From positions 1 through 64,000 of the forward strand of contig NZ_AP022839.1 in assembly GCF_011764505.1 (NCBI RefSeq): a DNA stretch of 64,000 nucleotides. Direction: 5' to 3'. This document shows positions 22,701 to 32,425 of this stretch, one piece after another (position 1 is the first letter of the stretch; each line of letters begins with the position of its first letter). Under the pieces are notes generated by a model. That model was given only the letters and a program-made list of their open reading frames with translations, searched no databases and was not told where the DNA came from. The translations under genes and the position numbers were made by a program. The DNA comes from Legionella antarctica. GTDB taxonomy: Bacteria > Pseudomonadota > Gammaproteobacteria > Legionellales > Legionellaceae.

Positions 22701-24225
22701 AATGAGCCTCCATCGTTGAGCTGTAATCACTTGCTGCGCGAATATAGGCAAAGTTCTCATGATTGGCCGAGCGCTTAGTGGAGAATGTTCTCGTGTCTTT
22801 TTTATCCAGGCCTTCCGTGAGGATTTTTTTCAATGATTGATGAGTATAATTATCAAATAAAATCGCGCGTAAACATGCATTTTCAAGGCGCTCATTACCG
22901 TATTCCTCAACCAAGCGGATGATAGCCTGGGCTTTTCTTAAGCTCGTTCTAGAGCCTTCAGCCAGTACCTTTGTGACCATTTCCTCCGTTGCCTGACCAA
23001 TTGCTTTGGCCGCTTCAATACAAACGCCAGCAGTATTTTCTAAGTAATACTTTGCAGAATTATGGTAGTCATTGGGATCCGTTTCCCACTGTCCACGCCC
23101 GTAGTTACGAATATGGGTCTTAATCAAAGCATGATTCACATAGGCCTGAACGGTCTTCAAGCCAACTCTAATTTTAACCTTTGTCCCGATATGTATCGTT
23201 GGCACAGAATAAAAATTACCAGCAACAACAAAATGATGGTCACGATGAACTTGAGCATCCATCCAAATGGGCATATCAAAAGCGCCTGCTGGCAGTGGGT
23301 TTAATAAATTAAATTCTTCATTTTTAAATACGTCAATTGGCTTTTCACCAGTGGTACTGCAGATGACGTGCGATACCTTATTAGCGCACCAATCACGTGC
23401 AAAGGCGTTCATCGAGGCCAAATCATCATAGGTTATCCCCGCGATAACCTGTTCTTTTACCAATTGAACACTACGCTCAACCTTCCCCTTGTGCTCGGGC
23501 GTTCGAGCCTTCGCCGGATCGGCTATAAAGTCATAAAAGCGAGATAACTCTGCATAGGTTTCATTGACCGTTGGATCATAAATATGTGCTTTAATAATTC
23601 CCGATTTCAAATTGTCTAAAAGAATGCAGTTGGGCACGCCTCCAAAAAAATGAAAGGCATTGATATGGCTTTGCGCCCATGATTGCTGATTTTGAGAATG
23701 TACAAACTCAACATATCGATACCGACTATGTGATAACGTCATAATAAAAGCGTATGTTTTTTTATTATTGATAAACCCAACAAACGCATAGTCAACTTGT
23801 GCTTCATGCCCAGGCTTTGTTAACAAATGTACCGTAGCCTTAGGCAACGAGGGGAAATGACGTTCAATATAACGACTAAGACTTCTTCGACTGCTAACAA
23901 GACCATTATCGCTTAAAATTCGGTGTATCTGCATATGGGTAATCCACTTCTCAGTGAGGAGTGATGCTATTTTTTCGTGATGCGCCTCAAGTTCTTTTTC
24001 TGATTTATTGGGTCTGTTGTTGGCTGTAGTATTAACGATTTTATTATGTATCTGCAAAGCGATAACTTCGAGCTCATCATTGGAAATATCCTCCTGATAA
24101 CCCAAATCCTTGGCCATTGAAACGTACTTGCGTATGCTCATTCGTGAAACGCTTAGAGACTTTTCAATATTGCGTTGAGTCATCCCTTTTTTGTGCTGAT
24201 ATAGCACCTCTCTAATTTCTGCCAT
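22693..24225 (-). CDS. istA: IS21 transposase IstA
   Basis: IstA is the DDE integrase-fold transposase of IS21. It has an N-terminal helix-turn-helix (KKGMTQRNIEKSLSVSRMSIRKYV) and an rve core with HEAQVDYAFVGF (first Asp), NCILLDNLKSG (second Asp) and KGKVERSVQLVKE (Glu). ATG 24225 has GAGG about nine bases upstream; ATG 24240 adds five residues. About 510 residues, full length. Confidence 0.93.
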   Translation of the reverse strand: MAEIREVLYQHKKGMTQRNIEKSLSVSRMSIRKYVSMAKDLGYQEDISNDELEVIALQIHNKIVNTTANNRPNKSEKELEAHHEKIASLLTEKWITHMQIHRILSDNGLVSSRRSLSRYIERHFPSLPKATVHLLTKPGHEAQVDYAFVGFINNKKTYAFIMTLSHSRYRYVEFVHSQNQQSWAQSHINAFHFFGGVPNCILLDNLKSGIIKAHIYDPTVNETYAELSRFYDFIADPAKARTPEHKGKVERSVQLVKEQVIAGITYDDLASMNAFARDWCANKVSHVICSTTGEKPIDVFKNEEFNLLNPLPAGAFDMPIWMDAQVHRDHHFVVAGNFYSVPTIHIGTKVKIRVGLKTVQAYVNHALIKTHIRNYGRGQWETDPNDYHNSAKYYLENTAGVCIEAAKAIGQATEEMVTKVLAEGSRTSLRKAQAIIRLVEEYGNERLENACLRAILFDNYTHQSLKKILTEGLDKKDTRTFSTKRSANHENFAYIRAASDYSSTMEAHYE

Positions 24226-24387
24226 TGTTTTAATCCTCATCTCATAACAAATCCGTTAGTTATTGGTAATGACCAAACTAACACTGTTTATTTGCTACTC
24301 AAAGTGGGACTCAGAGATGGCCATGGAGTGGGCCATTAATCGTGGCCAAACCCGACCTTTAGTGGGCTAGTAATCGTGGCCCATGAC

Positions 24388-26695
24388 AATTACTTCAATA
24401 TTGTTTATAGCCCCCTTTTCATCCCGTGCAATAGCAACCAATGCGGGTACATAGACCTTTTTCTTTCCATGATATGTTTCTTGTTGTTCTACAAAACGGA
24501 TATCAGCCTCATCAAAATGACTTAAACCGCGCGTTTGTTTTAAATAGGTTTCAGCCAGTGTATCTTTCACAGATAGTGAGCGACCAACTATTTCCATGAC
24601 TTTTTCTTTTTTCTTAATTTGCTCCTGCATTTCTTTGGCATGTTTATCAACTTTAGATTCTTCTTTGGATTTTGGTACGATCATCTGATAACCACCCAAG
24701 AACTCTTTAGCAAAAGCCAATACCTCCTTAAAATCATTACAATGATGCGCGTATTTAATTAACCCCAGAGCGTTGCCAGCTTCCTCGGTCTCAAAGTTTT
24801 TCCACAACCCTTTGCTCAAATTAATGCTTAAACTTCCTTTGGCACCATATCGATATTCTGTTTTGCTTGATTGCTTGCGGTTAGGCTCGCCAATAAGAGC
24901 CAAACACAAAGACTCCATATTTGCTGACAGGCGGGCTTCTATAGCTTTCACACTAAGTTCTTGGTGCACAAACCCTCGTGCCTTGCTTTTTTGAGATGAT
25001 TTGTCGGGGTTACTCAGCCCTTGCATTACATTGCTTTCAAGATTAAGTGCACTATTTTTGGCATGAATATCTTTAAGTGATTCTTCTTTCTGTTTTTGTT
25101 GTTGATGCGCCTTTTCCATTAACAAAGCTGATTTTTTGTTGGTCTCGTCTTGTTTTTTAAAATCGGTTAAGATTTTTTTAAACGCGCCATAATCTTCGGT
25201 ATAAAGGGTCGCCTGTATTTTGGCTCTTGATATAATTATTAAATAAGAGCGGTAATTGGTTGCTTTTTCTCTTTCAGCCAGCATAAGGCCTATCACAAAG
25301 CTATCTGTTCCCCCTTGGATTGAATGGGCTGTATTGGTGTAGGCATAATCCCAATGTTTGCTGGCATGATCGTTCCTATTAAGCAGCAATTCACCGTCTT
25401 TGTTTGAAAGCTTCAGTGTATCAGAGCTTAAGCTACTGACTACATACTCGGTATTGGCGAGCAAATTAGATTCTTTTTGAGTTTTCTTAATCCTTACCCT
25501 ATCGCCTTTAGATAAAACGGAACTGACTTCGACATAGACTGACATTCTTGCCTTGTGTGCCAATTCATGAGGGCTTATTTTGTACTCTATTCCTTCATGC
25601 ATACAGGTTAGTTCGTTTTTTTCACAATCTTTAGCAGTGATTTTAAAATAATCACCTCGTTTAGCCACAGAATAGGTTTTATCAAAGCGAATAATATCAT
25701 TAACTTCATAGCTTTTAGCATAAAGCATGTCGACCTTGTGCATGTCTTTAGGTAGATAGCGATTAACCTGTATGTCCTTATTATCAATCTCTCCTGTTTG
25801 TTTAAGTCCTGCTCGCACCAGCAATGAAATTTCATGCCTGTCTACGTTGGCAGGGGCAACAATAAGCGTTTGATCGCGGTGCTCTTTGGTTCTACTTAAA
25901 TAATCTTCGGCAATGGCTTTATAAATAGGCTCATAAGAGGGGTTTTTCTTGTTCTCATCCAATACAACAGGTATTTCTTTAATCGAAGATTGACTGTCAT
26001 GTGAAAAGCTTTGTTTGCGCTGAATGTAATCCTGGGGATTGATTTGTTTTACCTTCTCAAGGCTTTCTCCTAACTTCATTTGAGATGCGTTTAAAACCGC
26101 TTCTTTGAGGTCTGGGTTGGGATTTTGGCGAATAATGTCTTCCATGAACGCTGTTTTTTGCGTTTTTGAGGTAATGGTTAATTCGTGTGGTATTCCTGCT
26201 TCAAGGGATTGTAATTGGGTCATATCCCCTGCATAAATTAATCGGCCATCGAGTTCTATGGCTTTTTTTTGCAGTGCACGATATTGTTTGTTACTGACCA
26301 TGGAGGTTTCATCTACGATAAACATCGATTTTGGGGGGTACGGCGCGGCATTAAGGAGAAAACTATCAACGGTATCGCTTTTAATCCCTTGAGCTGACAA
26401 TTCCTGCCTTGCTTTATGAGTAGGAGTTAACCCATAGACCGCAATATTTTTGTGCTCAGCGAATTTCTGGATTTCCTTAGTCATAGTCGTCTTCCCTACC
26501 CCTGCCAGGCCTTGAATGGAGATAAATCGGTCTGTATTAGTGAGTGCCAGAATAACTGCACTTTTTTGTCCTTTAGTGAGGTTGGGATTGATTTGGTCTA
26601 ACTCATCAGCATTTTTTATAATGGCCTCCATCATATTTTGATGCGCTAAATTATCCTTAATCACTTCCTTTTCGAGTACTTTTGCCTCACCTGTT
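24388..26695 (-). pseudogene. traI: traI-like relaxase gene, helicase/primase fragment
   Basis: This large fragment encodes a RecD-like helicase as in F TraI: Walker A GLAGVGKTT, FIVDETSMVSN, YAGDMTQLQSLEAG and the C-terminal TAHSIQGGT motif. A primase-like N-terminal region follows (GLWKNFETEEAGNALGLIK). Upstream it runs without a start codon into the Tn3 end at 26696, so the relaxase domain (TrwC/TraI-type, with catalytic tyrosines) is missing. With the Toprim pieces at 21557 and 19336 the original was a relaxase-helicase-primase fusion. Confidence 0.85.
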
Positions 26696-26735
26696 GGGGT
26701 CCTGTGGAAGAACTGACAAAAAGTGGGATTTCAAG
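26696..26735 (+). repeat. Tn3-family terminal inverted repeat
   Basis: GGGGTCCTGTGGAAGAACTG begins a roughly 38-40-bp Tn3-type end with the usual GGGG start. traI coding sequence stops exactly here. The matching right end was not found in the window, so the transposon is probably truncated on the other side. Confidence 0.65.
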
Positions 26736-26792
26736 ATTAGGCCCAACAATCCGTGCAATTTTATAGCAAATAGTTAAAAATGCACGCGTTAC

Positions 26793-29700
26793 TTAAGTAA
26801 CTTTCCAAAAATGCTGTTTTAAATGTTTTTCCAGTTCCTCAACCATTGCTGCAATATTAATATCACCATTACTTTTTTTAAAACTGTACTTTCCGGTAAA
26901 GGCAATATGCGCCCAAGCAATAGGTGATATTCTAATAAACTCATCAATAATGTCTTGGCTAACCCCTTCTTTAAGCATTTTTTCATAAATAGTATTCAAA
27001 ATAATACCGTTGTAGGCAATGATGCAGTTTGCAACAAGTCTTACTGCATGTGCGCTGACTCGATTGTTAACAATTTTCTTTCCCTTAAAGACCCCACGAT
27101 AAACTTTCCTAATGAGACCTTGCAATTGGTGATAAGCCTCTGTCCGATTTCTTGCCGCACGTATGGCCTTCCTAAGCGCCATGTTATCTATTAAATTTAA
27201 TACATGCGTACTTTTTAATATTTTATTGTACTCAAAAAGTGCTTTTTTTAATCTTCCATACCGAGCAGAAGAATTTATTTTTTTAACGATGATGCTCTGA
27301 GTATTTTCCTGCAGAAGTAAGGAGAGTAAAACCCGTAATATCCCTCTTTCCTCAGCTTGAATCAGGCTTTTATCAATGATCCCACTAGGACGAATAATTC
27401 CAGTGTAGTTATCAACTGATTTAACCGAAAACAAGTCATTTGTCGCTTCTTTAACATTTTTTATACTTGGAACATATTCAATATCTATTGAATCCAGTAT
27501 AACAAAATTGAGTTGATTTAAAGAGTGGTTGTCTCCAGTCACCATGTCAATATCAATGTCTGTCTTATTGCCAAAGATTACATCATAGAGACAGTGTCCT
27601 TCATACTCATTAGGCCCAATATTCTTGGCATTCACAGCAACAAAATTAGCAATTAATGTGTACACAGAAAGCCCTGGTTCTTTGCCAAGAAATTTTTTTG
27701 AATATCTTGACTGAATTGTACTTTCACTAGTTGGAAGCTTTTGTCCGTCTGCATCAGCTAATAATTGTAAATCCATTAAATTCCATTGTTTAAAAATAGG
27801 CAATGAATGGAGTAGATTGCTTGCTATATCATTCGCAGGGCATAAGGTATCCACACGAATGAAATCTTCATGAGTTGATCGCAAAAGATTATGGCTAAGA
27901 TCTGACATATCAGCCATTTTTTCCTCACCAATACCAAAGGCATCGGACAGTACGCACGCATTAACAACCAAAGGAACAGGCTTTCTTTTTTTATGATAAC
28001 GGGTTTTCATGTGGGTAAATGCACGCCACATATCAACGTGATTACCAATATGCATAGTAATATCAGGGATTTCTACTTGTGTGAGGGTCTTAAAAAAAGC
28101 ATCATCTAGCTTATCCAGGCTATCGTAGCCTAGACTCCACTCTTGCTCACCAGATTTAGTTTCTTTTATCAGAAATCCAGGATTTTCGCCAAGACTAATG
28201 CGTTTTGTTGCCCTATCCCACGTGTTATCCAGTACGTTAAGCACTTCATCTAAGTGCTCACTGCAATAGATTGGAATATTTGGATAACCAAATTCATGGG
28301 CTATTTTTTCTACATCATCCACTAACGCATCATCAATTAAATCATGGTCTATGTCACAATAAGAGACACTTTCATTGCAACAGAGCAGTCCTTTATCTAA
28401 ACGACGATACATTTTTTGATAGACAAAAAATTCAAATAAATGGGGATCTACCTGTTCATCAGTTGGATTTTCTTTCAAGTAAAGAATCATTGTTTTAGAG
28501 ATGGTGTCCTCCAAATCCTTGTCAGCTTAAATGATGATGGACTTTTATCAGCACCATAATGTTTTTTGAGTAAATCGATAAGCTTCATAATATCGCTGTC
28601 TTTTTTATAAAATACGAGCGGTACTGCTAACATAATAGGCCGGAGATACAATGCAATTTGCCTTGATGATTCCAGATAAAATGCCCATTTAGCTGCTTTT
28701 TTATCAAATACACTGCCTTCCAAAAATTGTGCAAGGGCAGGGAACTGTTCCTCTGGTAAAATATTATAAGCTTGGTGGTTTAGCTCATCATGGGTTAAAT
28801 TCTGCTTGCGATTTGGAAACCATTTTAGAAATCGAGCCAATTTTGGTAAGTCAACAACTAAACCAGAACTATGCTCAGTCATTGCCTTTTCAGCATATAT
28901 TTTACCCTCATTCATTATACCTCTGGTGTGATATATAAAGCTGGTAATTAAGTGATCCATAATTTGTTGATAACGATGATATACAAAACACAGAGCTTGA
29001 AGCCATTGTTGTGGCTTACTTAAACGTCTGAGCCTAGAAGCAGCGTATTGTTCCGCTAAATCAGCATAATAGCGAATAGAATTCTTGGATATTTTGAGTC
29101 TTGGGAGGAAGTTTTTTGCAAAATCATATAATTCGACAAGTCCCAATGCCTTATCTACCTCAGCCTTGATAGCCTTATATTTAAAATTCTTCTGATCCAA
29201 CCGTATTACATTCAATGGAGTTATCCCATCCTCTTTATTGATTAAAACCGACAGTTGTTCTTTTTTTGATTCTGGAATAACTGAAATAAGTTCATCAAGT
29301 CGAGCATCTTCCATTGAATATGCATTGGTAAACATATCCTGTATGGTGCGATACGAAGGTAAAACAATCTGTTGACTACTAAAGTAGTTTAATAATTGTC
29401 GTAGAGCATCATGTCCTTTAGGGTAAAGTTTGATCAACTCACTTAAATGAAGCTGAATTTTGGACTCATGCATTGGCTGCCAATCTTTAAAGCCAAACAA
29501 CAAGAGAATATCAGTTTTTTGTTTTTGATAAGTTTTAAAATCGATTTGACCTGTAAGTCCCAGTAGGCGTTCCCCGAAATATTTTCCTAAAATAAATTGT
29601 GAGTTATTATCTTGGCCTAAATTAAATTTATAAAACTGTTGCTTGGCCTTAAAATAGCCAAGCAATCGAATAAAATAAATCTGTGCCTTCGTAGTGCGAT

Positions 29701-29836
29701 ATTTTTTGACGATGAGCATTTCCTCATCCGTTATTGAAAAATACAACTCTCGTTCAGCTTTATTAAATTCAGGGATAGCATAAATGGCTTCAATTTCTTG
29801 ATCAGATAACAGGTTTATTCGATTAGGGCTATACAT
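26793..29836 (-). pseudogene. tnpA: Tn3-family transposase TnpA, frameshifted
   Basis: Two overlapping frames (28487-29836, 449 residues; 26793-28514, 573 residues) together give the roughly 1000 residues of a Tn3 TnpA. The first has the N-terminal DUF4158 domain (LSDQEIEAIYAIPEFN). The second has the catalytic core with PLVVNACVLSDAFGIG, DGQKLPTSESTIQSRYSKKF and an Asn/His-rich C-terminal part. A one-base frameshift near 28510-28525 separates them, so the transposase is probably inactive. No resolvase gene is seen. Confidence 0.85.
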
Positions 29837-30006
29837 TAATTACTTGGATACCTATTATTGAAAACGTTCGTTTTTGAGCATACTTACTTGGCTTAGTGAT
29901 ATCACTATGTTTATTGGATCCATGGATTCTCAATAACCATTCTTGATATTGCTTTCTTGCTGCATTATACTAGATATGAGTTTTGAGAATAGAGGACAAC
30001 GAGTAA

Positions 30007-30267
30007 ATGCCAACAATTAGTGCATTTTATGGAATACTGATTCAAATGTTTTGGGGTGATCATGCACCTCCTCATTTTCATGCCTTATATGCTGAATATG
30101 AAGTTCTTATTGATATTCATACACTTGAAGTGGTTCGAGGCTCTATGCCCCGCAGGGCATTGGCTTTAGTATTAGAATGGGCTTTTCAGCACCGTGCTGA
30201 ATTATTTGAGGATTGGACATTATGCGAAAACAATCAGTCGCCAAAGAAAATATCGCCCCTGGAATAG
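30007..30267 (+). CDS. DUF4160 protein (putative toxin-antitoxin-like pair, gene 1)
   Basis: The 86-residue product opens with the DUF4160 signature (MPTISAFYGILIQMFW) and has the conserved HxPPHFHA(L/I)Y motif and a central IHTLEVVRG. It overlaps the DUF2442 gene downstream; these two families often occur as an adjacent pair in bacteria and are suspected toxin-antitoxin modules. It sits just upstream of the Tn3 tnpA in the opposite direction, where Tn3 passengers are often found. Confidence 0.75.
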   Translation: MPTISAFYGILIQMFWGDHAPPHFHALYAEYEVLIDIHTLEVVRGSMPRRALALVLEWAFQHRAELFEDWTLCENNQSPKKISPLE

Positions 30268-30536
30268 TTTGTACCGCTCCTTGGAGACTAACGAAAGTCA
30301 CACCACTGCCCAATTATGAGCTTGAAGTTGAATTCAATGACGGAACGCATGGGTTTGTTGAAATGGTTAAATTGATCATGAGTGATAAAGCAGGTGTATT
30401 TGCAGTACTTCAAGATAAAGACCTTTTTAATAAGGCTCATCTTGAATATGGAGTACTCACTTGGCCTGGTGAAATTGATTTAGCACCGGATGCAATGCAT
30501 GATGCAATCAAACAAAAAGGCCGTTGGGTTTTGTAA
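30222..30536 (+). CDS. DUF2442 protein (putative toxin-antitoxin-like pair, gene 2)
   Basis: The 104-residue product shows DUF2442 features (YELEVEFNDGTHGFVEM, then GVLTWPGEIDLAPDAMHD). ATG 30222 is chosen over a TTG at 30213. It overlaps the DUF4160 gene by 46 bases. Its stop codon lies just two bases before the first miniature inverted-repeat element. Confidence 0.75.
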   Translation: MRKQSVAKENIAPGIVCTAPWRLTKVTPLPNYELEVEFNDGTHGFVEMVKLIMSDKAGVFAVLQDKDLFNKAHLEYGVLTWPGEIDLAPDAMHDAIKQKGRWVL

Positions 30537-30538
30537 TA

Positions 30539-30781
30539 GGCCTGGTGTGTACGTCGAGGCTGTTTTAGGTCAAGATTAGTTCCCAATTTGGCTTATGTAG
30601 TTGTCATTACCGTGCTCAAAGGCGGTTTTTTTGGGTTAATTTATCACCTGATGTTGTTTATAAAGATTTCAAGCAATAAATAAAGACCGATTAACATACA
30701 AAATTTAATGGTTAAGATCACATTGAATTAATAATTTTCTACAATCTTGACCGAAAACAGCCTCGACGTACACACCAGGCC
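30539..30781. mobile_element. Miniature inverted-repeat element 1 (243 bp)
   Basis: The ends are inverted copies of about 38 bp starting GGCCTGGTGTGTACGTCGAG, with one mismatch. The interior is A+T-rich and has no gene. A related element lies at 30924-31176. The 38-bp ends recall Tn3-derived miniature elements, although the GGCC start differs from the GGGG of the nearby Tn3 end. No target duplication was seen. Confidence 0.7.
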
Positions 30782-30923
30782 TTAGATGCGTTTTTATTTA
30801 ATTACGGCCGTAGAAATCCATTTTTACCTAAAATTTTATGGGACGATAAAGAAAGTACACTAAAGCTGATTAAATTTATGTTAGATAAATGCGATAGTTC
30901 ACAAATTAAAAAATATGTTACTC
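30782..30923 (+). pseudogene. Gene remnant between the two miniature elements
   Basis: An open plus-strand frame without start or stop of its own encodes about 47 residues with protein-like composition (DAFLFNYGRRNPFLPKIL, then DKESTLKLIKFMLDKCD). It reads into both miniature elements. I cannot name the family. It is probably the surviving piece of a gene cut by the elements. Confidence 0.45.
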
Positions 30924-31176
30924 GGCCTGGTGTGTACGTAGACCATGTTTTCGGTCAAGATTATAGGACTTTATTTGCTCACAATGAATTGAATAATTAT
31001 ATTTTGATGCATAACCTAACTTTAACCAGTTGATACAAATCACAATAAATACGTATAAATTACATCTACAGTGGATTTAAACCTGAAAACCAGTGTTTCG
31101 GGATGATAATGACAACTACATTAAGCAAATGGGAACTAATGTTGACCGAAAACATGGTCTACGTACACACCAGGCC
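30924..31176. mobile_element. Miniature inverted-repeat element 2 (253 bp)
   Basis: The ends are inverted copies of about 39 bp starting GGCCTGGTGTGTACGTAGAC. They share the first 16 bases and the GTTTTCGGTCAAGAT inner part with element 1 but differ between them, and each element's two ends match each other best. The right end truncates repA. Confidence 0.7.
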
Positions 31177-31805
31177 TTGAGACGTTTACGCGCAAGAGCA
31201 CGCTGTGCAGACAGCGCCTGCAGATTAATGTTGCATGCTTTAAAAAAGGCGGGTGTTAGGCACTTCACGGCAGCAAGACCAATAAAACGCTCTTTACCGG
31301 CATCAACTTTAACATCAAAACGCTCAATCATTTTTAAATAGCCCGCACGCACCAGTAATTTAATAGCACGTTGTGCGCGCTTTAAACCGATACCTGCCTT
31401 ATCAGCAAGAAACTCGATGGTAAGAGAACGAAATCCTTCACTTGCATGAGGTACACCTACCCTAAGGCTTGCCAGTTCCGTGTAATGTAATAAAACCTGA
31501 GATATGCTTGCCAGGGCTTCACGTGCCTCAGACCGCTGCTGGCGCGTTGAGTTACGGCGCAACCGGATTTCTTTAAAATAGGATGTGGGTAAACCGTAGT
31601 AACGCCGCCAGGCATCAATCGCCCAGGTAATTATTTTTGGGCGCTCTTTATGTTCCTGTGGCTTTTGAAAAAAACGTGGGGACTCGGGATCATGGCCGCA
31701 CCAGTTACCCTGGCGCACCACTCCTGCCCTTCGAGAGCTGTAGTCTTTGCCTGTTGATTTCTCTATGAAATCAATGCAATCCATCACTAACGCATTTTCT
31801 TGCAT
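31116..31805 (-). CDS. repA: Plasmid replication initiator RepA, 3'-truncated
   Basis: The 229-residue frame resembles RepA proteins of IncFII-like and Legionella plasmids. It has a basic N-terminal half, a winged-helix-like segment (RSLTIEFLADKAGIGLKRAQRAIKLLVRAGYL; about residues 125-157), and an Ala/Arg-rich tail. The last roughly 20 residues are encoded by miniature element 2, so the natural C-terminus is lost. ATG 31805 follows AAGGATA. A candidate antisense RNA is encoded opposite its leader. It may be non-functional. Confidence 0.7.
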   Translation of the reverse strand: MQENALVMDCIDFIEKSTGKDYSSRRAGVVRQGNWCGHDPESPRFFQKPQEHKERPKIITWAIDAWRRYYGLPTSYFKEIRLRRNSTRQQRSEAREALASISQVLLHYTELASLRVGVPHASEGFRSLTIEFLADKAGIGLKRAQRAIKLLVRAGYLKMIERFDVKVDAGKERFIGLAAVKCLTPAFFKACNINLQALSAQRALARKRLKAWCVRRPCFRSTLVPICLM

Positions 31806-31836
31806 GCGTAAAATATCCTTAGCGCTTCGCCAATAA

Positions 31837-31865
31837 TTGACAATGATTCAATGAAACGCTAAGAT
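31837..31865 (+). promoter_or_regulatory. Predicted promoter of candidate antisense RNA
   Basis: TTGACA at 31837-31842, a 17-bp spacer and TAAGAT at 31860-31865 form a good sigma-70 promoter on the strand opposite the repA leader. The predicted start is about 31872. Confidence 0.55.
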
Positions 31866-31871
31866 TAACTT

Positions 31872-31931
31872 GACTAGAGTAGTATCATTAGCGTTATTAA
31901 AGAGTGGCCCGTTTTACGGGCCGTTTTTTTT
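31872..31931 (+). ncRNA. Candidate CopA-like antisense RNA opposite the repA leader
   Basis: A roughly 60-nt transcript would run from the predicted promoter to a strong terminator hairpin. It faces away from repA and is complementary to the repA leader, as CopA is in IncFII plasmids, where it limits RepA synthesis and copy number. No plus-strand gene precedes the terminator, so it otherwise has no purpose. Not confirmed. Confidence 0.45.
31906..31931 (+). terminator. Rho-independent terminator of candidate antisense RNA
   Basis: GGCCCGT and ACGGGCC form a 7-bp stem with a TTT loop, followed by a run of eight T on the plus strand. It does not work as a terminator on the minus strand. Confidence 0.7.
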
Positions 31932-32052
31932 ATGCAATTTCCAACCCCAATAATCTAATTTAAAAAATCAATTTACTGATGAAATCACATGAGAATGAAC
32001 AAGTCAATCAAGAAAATACATTGGTTTATTTGCAATTTGCAATCAATACAAT

Positions 32053-32085
32053 ATCATAATGCAATCAATTTGATTGCATTATGAT
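32053..32085. repeat. Perfect 16-bp dyad downstream of parB
   Basis: ATCATAATGCAATCAA and its exact inverse are separated by one T. The core GCAATCAA is the same as in the iterons upstream of parA (33109-33185). It may be a partition-complex binding site. Confidence 0.6.
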
Positions 32086-32143
32086 TTCATCAAATATGCT
32101 TTATGCTTGCAAAATGCTTGCAAAATGCTTTTTTCAAAATAAA

Positions 32144-32425
32144 TTACTCATCTTTTAATTCTCTCAATTTTTTTCTAATAGATGGTCTTAATAACTCAAG
32201 ACAAACTGCATTCATAGATAAGCCAGTAAGATTCATAATCTCTTGAATATCATTCCAGTAACTTTCTGGCGCTCTTAAATAAAGTGTTTTTGTAGATTCT
32301 TTTATAGCACGAGTCACTTCTTGTTTATCAGGCGAGTCCTTATTAAAGCTCAAAAATTCTCTTTCTTTTTTTTCTTTTTCCTCTGGGGTCAAAGGAGTTT
32401 TTTTAAAAATCGTCTTATTAGACAT
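32144..32425 (-). CDS. ParB-like partition accessory protein
   Basis: A 93-residue product follows parA with an 8-base overlap; the start is ATG 32425 behind GAGGAGAT. The charged N-terminus (KKTPLTPEEKEKKEREF) is followed by a ribbon-helix-helix-like half (KTLYLRAPESYWNDIQEIMNLTGLSMNAVCLELLR). Small RHH proteins act as the centromere-binding partner in type Ib ParA systems. The assignment rests on operon position and fold. Confidence 0.7.
   Translation of the reverse strand: MSNKTIFKKTPLTPEEKEKKEREFLSFNKDSPDKQEVTRAIKESTKTLYLRAPESYWNDIQEIMNLTGLSMNAVCLELLRPSIRKKLRELKDE

Larger units (their letters stand above)
21874..24387 (-). mobile_element. IS21-family element (istA-istB), copy 1 (2514 bp)
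   Basis: The ends GTCATGGGTCACGATTACTA and, inverted, GTCATGGGCCACGATTACTA match with one difference. The 7-bp direct repeat AATTACT flanks it (21867-21873 and 24388-24394). It carries istA and istB and interrupts traI. A second copy begins at 63659 in the opposite orientation. Confidence 0.94.
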
